DNA of 64,000 bases from Methylobacterium sp. NMS14P (GTDB lineage Bacteria > Pseudomonadota > Alphaproteobacteria > Rhizobiales > Beijerinckiaceae). This document shows, piece after piece, positions 57,311-64,000 of this stretch; position 1 is the first letter of the stretch; every line of letters starts with the position of its first letter. The notes below the pieces were generated by a model. It made no database searches. It saw nothing but the letters and a program-made list of their open reading frames with translations, and was not told the DNA's origin. Location: assembly GCF_028583545.1 (NCBI RefSeq), contig NZ_CP087106.1:2641001-2705000 (forward strand), in the 5' to 3' direction. Made by a program: the position numbers and the translations under genes.

Positions 57311-58030
57311 ATGACCCGCGACCTGCCCCACGGCGTTCGACCCGCTCCGCGCCGGAAGGTGGCCGCACGGGCGGCGCCGCGGCCGCGCGGGCCGTCCGAC
57401 GCGGACCGGGCGGCGGCGATCCTCGCGCGCCTCGCCGAGAGGGACCCGGATCCGAAGGCCGGATTCGACCGCACCGACCCGTTCCGGCTGCTCGTGACCG
57501 TGCTGCTCTCGGCTCAGTCCACCGGCCCGACCGTCTCGCGGATCGCGGAGGCGCTGTTCGCCCAGGCCCGCGATCCCGCCGGCATGGCGGCGCTGGGAGA
57601 GGCGCGGATCACGGAGATCGTCCGGCCGGTCGGGCTCGGGCCCTCCAAGGCGCGCAACATCGTCAGGTTGTCGGCGGTCCTGGTCGCGGAGTACGGCGGC
57701 ACTGTCCCGCGCAGCGCCGCGGAGATGCGCCGCCTGCCGGGGATCGGCCGCAAGAGCGCCGAGGTCACGGCGAACTTCGCCTTCCACGAGCCGGTGATCG
57801 CGGTCGATACCCACATCTTCCGGATCTCGAACCGGATCCCCCTCGTCCAGGGCCCGACGGTCGACGCGGTGGCCGACGGTCTCGCCCGAATCGTGCCCGA
57901 CGCCTTCAAGGACAACGCCCATGTCTGGCTGTTCCGACACGGGCGGGACATCTGCACGGCCCGGAAGCCCGACTGCCCCCGATGCCCGGTCTCGGACCTG
58001 TGCGCGTGGCCGAGCAAGGCGACAGTCTAG
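57311..58030 (+). CDS. nth: Endonuclease III
   Basis: 239-aa DNA glycosylase/AP lyase removing oxidised pyrimidines. A basic N-terminal extension of about 35 residues precedes the core. LLVTVLLSAQSTGPTVSRIA, the helix-hairpin-helix RRLPGIGRKSAEV with catalytic Lys, and VDTHIFRISNR with catalytic Asp are present. The [4Fe-4S] cluster ligands follow C-x6-C-x2-C-x5-C (CTARKPDCPRCPVSDLC). ATG 57311. Confidence 0.96.
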   Translation: MTRDLPHGVRPAPRRKVAARAAPRPRGPSDADRAAAILARLAERDPDPKAGFDRTDPFRLLVTVLLSAQSTGPTVSRIAEALFAQARDPAGMAALGEARITEIVRPVGLGPSKARNIVRLSAVLVAEYGGTVPRSAAEMRRLPGIGRKSAEVTANFAFHEPVIAVDTHIFRISNRIPLVQGPTVDAVADGLARIVPDAFKDNAHVWLFRHGRDICTARKPDCPRCPVSDLCAWPSKATV

Positions 58031-58033
58031 ACG

Positions 58034-58351
58034 CTACTCGTCCTCGCCGAAGCGGTTGGCCAGCAGGGCCTCGATGGCGTCGAGGCAGCTCGCCGCGTCT
58101 GGGCCGACGGCGGTGACGGCGATCTGCGTGCCCATGGCGGCCCCGAGCGTCAGCAGGCCCATGATCGAGCGCCCGCCGACCGTCTCGCCGGCCCGGGTGA
58201 CCGTCACTGCGGCGTCGTAGCGCTCCACGGTCTGCACGAACTTCGCGGAGGCGCGGGCATGGAGGCCCCGCCTGTTGATGATCGGGAGCTTGCGGAGAAG
58301 GCCGCCCTCCGGAACCGGCGGATCGTCATCGGTCTCGAAAAGCTCGTCCAT
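58034..58351 (-). CDS. HPr family phosphocarrier protein (PTS-Ntr type)
   Basis: 105-aa HPr-like protein. Phospho-acceptor His in NRRGLHARASAKFV and the serine-regulatory region GGRSIMGLLTLGAAMG (Ser46 equivalent) are intact, so regulation by HPr kinase is possible. A 20-residue acidic N-terminal extension (MDELFETDDDPPVPEGG) is longer than usual. Members of this type in alphaproteobacteria belong to the nitrogen PTS and do not move sugars. No hprK or EIIA gene is adjacent here. Convergent with nth (3 bp between stops). Confidence 0.9.
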   Translation of the reverse strand: MDELFETDDDPPVPEGGLLRKLPIINRRGLHARASAKFVQTVERYDAAVTVTRAGETVGGRSIMGLLTLGAAMGTQIAVTAVGPDAASCLDAIEALLANRFGEDE

Positions 58352-58483
58352 CGCCCGTGATGTTTCCCGCCCGAATGGCAGCCCTGGCGGCCGCCTGCGT
58401 CGAACCTAAACCATTGACCGGGCGTGTCGATCCCGCAGCACCCAGGGCGCGGTCGAACGGGCGGCTGTGTGACCCCGCGCCGG

Positions 58484-61400
58484 CTACCACTCGTACTCGG
58501 CGCCGACGCCGAGGCTGGTGCGGCCGTCGCTCCCGGCCTCGCCCTTCAGCTTGATCCGCCGCGTGACGTCGAAGTCGACCCCGACGGCGGTGTCGGCCGG
58601 CTTCGCCCCGGCCTTCACGCCGACGCTGACCCGATCCGAGATGTAGCGCGAGGCGCCGATCGCCGGCCCACCGCTCGCGCCGGTGGAGACGTCGAGGCTG
58701 TCGAGGCCGAGGCTCTTGCGTGCCTGCTCGAACACGTCGGGACCGGCGGCGCCCCCCGAGAGCTGGGCGACCGCCTGGGCGAGCTGCAGCGCCTGGAACG
58801 GCGACAGGCCGGCCGACGCCTTCTTGAACAGGATCCGCGACAGGATCTCGTCCTGCGGCAGGACCGGATCCGAGGTCAGGGAGAATTGCGGCGCGTCCGC
58901 GAAGCCCGAGACGGCGATGCGGGCGGTCACGTCGGTGGCCTTGGTCTCGGCAACGAAATCGAGTTCGGGCGTGGTCAGGCTGCCGGCGAAGGTCAGCCGG
59001 CCGCGGCTGAAATCCAGGCGCTGGCCGACGAGCTCGAACTGTCCGCGCCGCAGCGAGAAGGCCCCGTTGGCGTTGGGCGACGCGGAGGTGCCGGTGACGC
59101 GCAGCGCGCCGCCGAGTTCGGCGTCGATGCCCCGCCCGCGCACGAAGATGTGGCTCGGGGCGTCGATCGTCACGTCGAGGGTGGCGTCGAACGGGACAGC
59201 CGGCTTCCCGCCCCGCCGCCCGGGACGGGTCGCGGCCTTCCGCTCCGCCCGCTGCGCGAGGCGCGCCCTCACGGCCGGCGGCGTGTTGACGTGCCGGACG
59301 CCCGGCAGCGGCCGGATGGTGGCCGGCAGCCGGTCCGGCACCGCGACGTCGATCGACACGACGTTCACCCGGCCGGCGATCCGCGGCGTCCGCGCCAGCG
59401 GGCCGGCCAACGTGATGTCGAGGCTCGACACGGCCGTCATCAGCGGACTCGACACGAGTTCGGCCTTGTCGGCGACGACGTGGAAGTTGCCCGGGAAGTC
59501 GGGCGCGAGGGAGACGCGGCCGGTGACGGAGACCTGGCCGCCGTTGCGGGCGGTGGCGGTCAGGCGCTCGACCACGACGCTGTCACCGCGGCCGGTGACC
59601 CGACCCTCGATCCCGGTGAAGCGGAGCCCGTTCAGCGGATCGGTGAAGCTGCCGCCGCTCAGGACCGCCGCGCCCTGGGCCCGCGGCGCCGCCAGTGTGC
59701 CGGTGACGCCGCCGTCGATGGCGACCTTGCCGGTGACGCTCTGGCCGCCGACGCTCAGCAGGGAATTGGCGAGTGCGGCATCCAGCGTCCCGCGCGCGCG
59801 CAGGTCCAGCGGTCCCCCGGCTTCCACGGGCAGCGACCCGGAGACCGTCAGGGCGACGCCGCGCCCGGCCGTCACCCGGCCGTCCAGGCTCGCCTGCCCG
59901 TCCGACAGCGTGCCCTTCGCGGTCGCGTCGATCGCTGGCAGCCCGGCCTGCCGCGTCTCCGGGGCGACCAGCTTGGAGACGCTGACCGCGTAGCGCCCCT
60001 CCGGACGCGTCGCGGGGCCGCGGAGATCCGCCTCGCCGTCCAGGGTCCCCGAGAGGGCGAGGCTCGGCGCGGCGATCCGGGCGAGCGACAGGGGCAGGGA
60101 CCGGATCGCCACCTTGAGGTCGAGATCCCGCCCGGCGCGGCCCGCGACCGTGATGCGGCCTGACCCCGCCGCGATCGACAGGCCGTCGATCACCGCGCCG
60201 CCGTCCCGGAGGGTGATCGACGCCGGCCCGGTGAGGGCAAAGCGGTCGTTGCCGCGCGCCGCCGACAGGTGCTGGATCTCGATCCGCGTGTCCGCGGCCG
60301 GGACGACGCGCGCGGCACCGTCGAGAGTGAACCCGCGCGCCTTCGCGTTGAGGCTCACGTCGCTGAACGCGGGGGTGCCGTTCGCGGCGAGTCGGATCGT
60401 GTCGACCTGCTGGCCGGCGGCCACGAGCCGGTCGGCCTCGACGCGCCCGTCGAGGACCGGGTGGGCGCGCAGGTCGCGGCCCGTGAGGTCCGCGTCGAGC
60501 CGCGCGAGGGCGGTCTCGCCGTAGCGGAGACCGGCCCCGGTGGCGCGGAGGGTCACGTCCTGGCGCCCGCCGTCGCGGGCGAGGGTCAGCGCGGCGTCGA
60601 GGCGGCCCGCGACCGGTTCCGGGACCAGGGGCGCGATGTCCGTCAGGTCGCCGGCCCGCACGGTGAGCGCGCCGGCCGACAGCCACGTCTCGGCCGCGAT
60701 CGTCGCCTGGCCGACAACGGACACCGAGCCGAGATCGAGGCCGAGCCGGTCGAGGACCCAGTCCCCGCCGACGCGCGCGAGGTGCGCGCCGCCGGTCAGC
60801 GGCTTGCCGCCGACGTCGCCGCCGAGCCGGACCGTGCCATCCGGCGCGAGGAGCGCGTCCCGCAGGACCGCCTCGACGCGGAGATCCCGGATCGGCTTGC
60901 CGGCCGCCGTGGCGGACGGCGCCGTCAGGGTCGCACTCACGTCCGGATGCTCCAGAGATCCGGTCAGGCGCGCGTCGACCCCGGCCCTGCCGGTGAGGCG
61001 CCCGTCGAGATCCGCGAGGCTCTTGAGATCGATCCGTCCGGTGACGTCCGCGCGGGACGCCGTCGCCTCGCCCTGCAGGGTCGCGGTGACGCCGGCGCCT
61101 TCCAGGCGCAGATGGTCGAAGCCGTACCCGTCGTAGGTCTGGGAGACGCGCCCCTGGAGGCCGGGCGCGCGGCCGAGGGTGCGGTCGGCCGCCCGGATCC
61201 CGGTGACGAGGCCGCTCGTCGTCACGGCGAGGTCGGCGGCAACAGCCTTGCGCGCCGGATCGCCGCTGAGCCGCGCCTTGGCGTCGAGGCTGCCGGCGAG
61301 GCCCTGGCCCGCGAGGCCCGAGAAGACGGAGAGGTCCGGCAGCGCCGCGTCGACGGTGCCGGTCAGGGTGTTCTGGCCGACCCGGCCGGCATAGGCGGCC

Positions 61401-62839
61401 CGCGCCGTGTCGGAGTCGAGCTTGAGCGCCGCGACGTCGAGCACGCCGTCGGCACCGGTCGAGGCCCGGAGCGTGACGGTGGCCCGGCTGCCGATCGCTC
61501 GGCGCAGGGCCGGGTCGGCGAGCTTCAGCCCGTCGACCCGGCCGTCCGCCGCGATGGCGAAGCGCTGCGCCGACGGGTCGCCCTGCGGGTCAACGGCGAG
61601 GCTGGCGTCGATCCGGTCCAGGCTGGACTCGCGGCTGCGGAGGGCGGCCGCGTCGAGGCGCCCTCGGACAGTCGGTGCCGCCAGCGGTCCCTTGAGGCTG
61701 CCGTCGAAGACGAGCTTGCCGATCTCGGCCTCGCCGGCCCGGGTGACGTCGCCCTCCGTCGGCAGGGCGCGCGCCTGCAGCGTCAGGTCGGCGACCCGGT
61801 CGCGGGTCAGGCTGCCGCCGGCCGTCAGGCGCGCCGTGCGGGAAGTCAGGTCCAGGCGGTCGATCCGGAACGCGCCGCTATCCGCGAAGGCGAGGCCGCC
61901 GTCGAGCTTGGTGGTGCCGGCGAAGACCGCCGCGGCCGGGCCGGGCATCAGCCCCTCGATCCGCGCCGCGAGGTCGAGGGCGAGCCGTCGCTCGGCCCCG
62001 ATCCGGGAGATCTTCGCCCCGCCCTTGGCGCCGATGTCGGGACCCGCCGTGAAGTCCAGCTTGGCGCCCCAGGCGTCCAGTGTGCCCGTTCCGTCGAGCG
62101 CGAAGTCGATCGGCGGGGTGCCGGGCAGGTTCGCGGCCTTCGAGAGCAGGCCGCCCGCCGGCTCGACGAGGTTCGCCTTCAGCTCCAGCCGCTCGCCGTC
62201 CGGCACGAACAGCAGCGACAGCAGGAAGCGGCCCGGCGCGTCGAGGCGCTGCGCCCGGGCCTGCAGGTCGAGCCCCTCGCTGGCCGCGCCGAGCTTCGCC
62301 CTGCCCTCGGCCGACAGCCGCGCCGGCTGCCCGGCCACCGCCTCGCCCAGCGTCAGTTCGGCCAGCTTGAACCCCTTGATCTCGACCTTGACGGGCAGGT
62401 CCGGGAGGAGGCGCCCGTCGGGCTTGGCCTCCGGCGGCGGTGGGCTGGGGATCGGCCGGCGCAGGACGTCGAGATGCCCGATCTCGAGGCTGTCGACCTC
62501 GAGCCGTCCCGACAGGAGGGCCAGCCGTCGCCAGACGATGCGGGCCCGGTCGAGCTTCAGCCAGACGCCGTCGCGGTCGCTGATCGCCACGTCCCGGATG
62601 GTCGCGTCCGAGGACAGGGCGCCGTCGATCGCGCCGATCGCCACCCGCGACGAGGGCGTCGAGAGGGCGCGGGACAGGAGGCCGCCCAGCACGGACTTGT
62701 CGCCGTCGTCGGCGCGGGTCACCGCGAGGGTATAGGGCAGCAGCAGCGCGAGGCAGATCAGGACGAGCGCCAGCTCCCACCGACCGTGGCGGGCGGGCTT
62801 GTGCGCGGCGCGCTTCGTGAGTCCGGTTCGGAACACCAT
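58484..62839 (-). CDS. tamB: TamB, translocation and assembly module subunit
   Basis: 1451-aa AsmA-like bridging protein reaching from inner to outer membrane; with TamA it takes part in outer-membrane protein or phospholipid homeostasis. One N-terminal signal anchor (LALVLICLALLLPYTLAV, about residues 22-40), a very long repetitive beta-rich region, and the conserved C-terminal DUF490 domain with PFDATLDVTIDAPSHIFVRG, RGIDAELGG and the end ERISDR-like segment RYISDRVSVGVKAG, finishing GAEYEW. Start ATG directly abuts the tamA stop (TGAATG). Length is at the upper side of the family. Confidence 0.94.
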   Translation of the reverse strand: MVFRTGLTKRAAHKPARHGRWELALVLICLALLLPYTLAVTRADDGDKSVLGGLLSRALSTPSSRVAIGAIDGALSSDATIRDVAISDRDGVWLKLDRARIVWRRLALLSGRLEVDSLEIGHLDVLRRPIPSPPPPEAKPDGRLLPDLPVKVEIKGFKLAELTLGEAVAGQPARLSAEGRAKLGAASEGLDLQARAQRLDAPGRFLLSLLFVPDGERLELKANLVEPAGGLLSKAANLPGTPPIDFALDGTGTLDAWGAKLDFTAGPDIGAKGGAKISRIGAERRLALDLAARIEGLMPGPAAAVFAGTTKLDGGLAFADSGAFRIDRLDLTSRTARLTAGGSLTRDRVADLTLQARALPTEGDVTRAGEAEIGKLVFDGSLKGPLAAPTVRGRLDAAALRSRESSLDRIDASLAVDPQGDPSAQRFAIAADGRVDGLKLADPALRRAIGSRATVTLRASTGADGVLDVAALKLDSDTARAAYAGRVGQNTLTGTVDAALPDLSVFSGLAGQGLAGSLDAKARLSGDPARKAVAADLAVTTSGLVTGIRAADRTLGRAPGLQGRVSQTYDGYGFDHLRLEGAGVTATLQGEATASRADVTGRIDLKSLADLDGRLTGRAGVDARLTGSLEHPDVSATLTAPSATAAGKPIRDLRVEAVLRDALLAPDGTVRLGGDVGGKPLTGGAHLARVGGDWVLDRLGLDLGSVSVVGQATIAAETWLSAGALTVRAGDLTDIAPLVPEPVAGRLDAALTLARDGGRQDVTLRATGAGLRYGETALARLDADLTGRDLRAHPVLDGRVEADRLVAAGQQVDTIRLAANGTPAFSDVSLNAKARGFTLDGAARVVPAADTRIEIQHLSAARGNDRFALTGPASITLRDGGAVIDGLSIAAGSGRITVAGRAGRDLDLKVAIRSLPLSLARIAAPSLALSGTLDGEADLRGPATRPEGRYAVSVSKLVAPETRQAGLPAIDATAKGTLSDGQASLDGRVTAGRGVALTVSGSLPVEAGGPLDLRARGTLDAALANSLLSVGGQSVTGKVAIDGGVTGTLAAPRAQGAAVLSGGSFTDPLNGLRFTGIEGRVTGRGDSVVVERLTATARNGGQVSVTGRVSLAPDFPGNFHVVADKAELVSSPLMTAVSSLDITLAGPLARTPRIAGRVNVVSIDVAVPDRLPATIRPLPGVRHVNTPPAVRARLAQRAERKAATRPGRRGGKPAVPFDATLDVTIDAPSHIFVRGRGIDAELGGALRVTGTSASPNANGAFSLRRGQFELVGQRLDFSRGRLTFAGSLTTPELDFVAETKATDVTARIAVSGFADAPQFSLTSDPVLPQDEILSRILFKKASAGLSPFQALQLAQAVAQLSGGAAGPDVFEQARKSLGLDSLDVSTGASGGPAIGASRYISDRVSVGVKAGAKPADTAVGVDFDVTRRIKLKGEAGSDGRTSLGVGAEYEW

Positions 62840-64000
62840 TCAGAACGCCTGCCCCAGGCTGAGATACAGGACGGCGGGACGCACGTGTCCGCCCTTGTAG
62901 GGGTCGAGCGGGAAGGCGACGTCCGCGCGGATCGGGCCGATGCCGGTGTAGTAGCGCAGGCCGATGCCCACGGATTTGCGGATCTTCTCGTCGAAATCCG
63001 GCGTCGCCGAGGCGAAGGCGGTGCCGGCGTCGAAGAACGGCACCACGCCGATCGTGTCGGTGACCTTGATGCGCGCCTCGATCGAGGCCTCGAGCAGGCT
63101 GCGGCCGCCGATCGGCAGGTTGAAGGGACCGATCGGCCCGAGGGTCCGGTACGGGTAGCCCCGCACCGAGCCGCCGCCGCCCGCGAAGAACCTGAAATTG
63201 TCGGGGATCTCCCCCAGCGGCGCGCCCGAGACCGAGCCGAAGCCGACGCGGCCGGCCAGGATCACGCGGGCCTCGTCGTCCAGGGCGTAGTAGGTGGAGC
63301 CCTGCGCCTTGGCCACGACGATGCCGGGCGAGGAGATCGCGCCGGGATAGACCGCCAGCGACGCGATGGCCCGGACGCCCCGGGTCGGGTCGAGGAGGCT
63401 GTCGGTGGAATCGTAGGTGACCGAGGCGGGCACGCCGATCAGCCGGTAATTGACCGTGCCGAGGGCATCCTTCGACCGGCCCGCCTGCGCGTCGAGCCCG
63501 ATCTGCGCCGAGAACGTGTCCGAGAACCGGTGGCGGATCGCCCCCGAGACGCCGCCCCCGTCCACGAAGTAGCTCTGCTGCACCTCGCGGGTGATGAAGG
63601 CGTTCGCCAGGAAATCGTTGCGTGTCCCCCAAAGGGCGGGCTGGACGTAGGTCGCCGAGAGGCGTCCGCCGAGGCCGTTGGTGCCGATCCCCGCGAGCTT
63701 GCGCTGGTTGGCGAACGGGTCGTTGCCGAGACCCAGATAGTAGATGTCGGCGTCCACCCGGAAAGATTCGCCGCCGCCGAACAGGTTGCGGTTGGCGTAG
63801 TAGGCCCGCACCCCCGGCCCGTCGACGGTGGAGTAGCGCGCCGAGACGCCCACGAGGTTGCGCTCGCGCTCGGTGACCGCGACGAACAGCGGCAGGTTCC
63901 CGTCGGCGTCGAGGGTCGTCCCCTCTCGGACCCGCACGCCGCCGATCCCCTCGATCCGCGCCACCGACCGGCGGATCGCCGCCACCGCCTGGGGCGAGTA
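62840..64000 (-). CDS. tamA: TamA, outer-membrane assembly factor, 5' end missing
   Basis: Omp85-family beta-barrel partner of TamB. The frame is open to the right edge (YSPQA precedes the GTG at 63985), so only the last part of the periplasmic POTRA region and the barrel are present. Barrel features: GVSARYSTVDGPGVRAYYAN, NLFGGGESFRVDADIYYLG, the lid-loop motif FFAGGGGSVRGYPYRTLGP (VRGY motif) and the terminal strand VLYLSLGQAF with C-terminal Phe as the outer-membrane signal. Confidence 0.94.
   Translation of the reverse strand, partial: YSPQAVAAIRRSVARIEGIGGVRVREGTTLDADGNLPLFVAVTERERNLVGVSARYSTVDGPGVRAYYANRNLFGGGESFRVDADIYYLGLGNDPFANQRKLAGIGTNGLGGRLSATYVQPALWGTRNDFLANAFITREVQQSYFVDGGGVSGAIRHRFSDTFSAQIGLDAQAGRSKDALGTVNYRLIGVPASVTYDSTDSLLDPTRGVRAIASLAVYPGAISSPGIVVAKAQGSTYYALDDEARVILAGRVGFGSVSGAPLGEIPDNFRFFAGGGGSVRGYPYRTLGPIGPFNLPIGGRSLLEASIEARIKVTDTIGVVPFFDAGTAFASATPDFDEKIRKSVGIGLRYYTGIGPIRADVAFPLDPYKGGHVRPAVLYLSLGQAF

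Noticed and set aside
58424..60163. 579-codon plus-strand frame opposite tamB
   Set aside because: Shadow of tamB with no recognisable domain.

Overview
The window is 64 kb of very GC-rich, tightly packed bacterial chromosome. Gene content points to an alphaproteobacterium of the Hyphomicrobiales, most likely Methylobacteriaceae (Methylobacterium-like): strong G/C at third codon positions, a complete dcw division cluster joined to lpxC-bamD-recN, a NepR-like protein, a CtrA-type TTAA-N7-TTAA box and GC-rich palindromic intergenic repeats. The taxonomic call is inference from content; no marker rRNA is present. No tRNA, rRNA, CRISPR array, insertion sequence or prophage was seen.

Layout. 1-2.1 kb: 3' part of a DsbD/ScsB-type thiol:disulfide reductase gene (runs off the left edge). 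2.3-8.0 kb: phosphate regulon pstS-pstC-pstA-pstB-phoU-phoB on the minus strand, headed by a three-repeat Pho box that is fused to a 12-bp tandem array; phoR is not here. 8.1-8.6 kb: two small genes, one NepR-like. 8.7-34 kb: minus-strand cluster, in transcription order rsmH-ftsL-ftsI-murE-murF-mraY-murD-(inserted plus-strand chemoreceptor)-ftsW-murG-murC-murB-ddl-ftsQ-ftsA-ftsZ-lpxC-bamD-recN. This makes the peptidoglycan precursor, the divisome core, the first committed step of lipid A and an outer-membrane assembly lipoprotein. mraZ is missing at its usual place; the RNase P RNA gene (about 34.29-34.69 kb) and gloA lie upstream instead.

35.5-42.7 kb: a frameshifted acyltransferase-3 gene, pepN, a PAS-containing membrane histidine kinase and two small hypothetical genes. 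42.9-51.3 kb: cell-surface polysaccharide region with an acetyltransferase-flippase pair, an OpgC-SGNH pair (each pair joined by an ATGA overlap) and the dTDP-L-rhamnose genes rfbC-rfbB-rfbD-rfbA; no glycosyltransferase is visible. 51.5-58.4 kb: an unknown gene, queE, a D,D-carboxypeptidase, a CobW-type GTPase, a hypothetical gene, nth and an HPr gene. 58.5-64 kb: tamB and the 3' part of tamA (runs off the right edge).

No clearly new defence or mobile system is present. The most interesting items are the OpgC-SGNH pair whose SGNH partner lacks canonical catalytic blocks, the Pho box merged with a 12-bp repeat array, the tandem 14-bp duplication between ftsI and murE that makes two coupled five-codon mini-ORFs, the orphan NepR-like gene, the soluble double-PAS chemoreceptor inside the dcw cluster, the CtrA-type box upstream of lpxC, and two related palindromic repeat elements, one of which looks like a collapsed version of the other.
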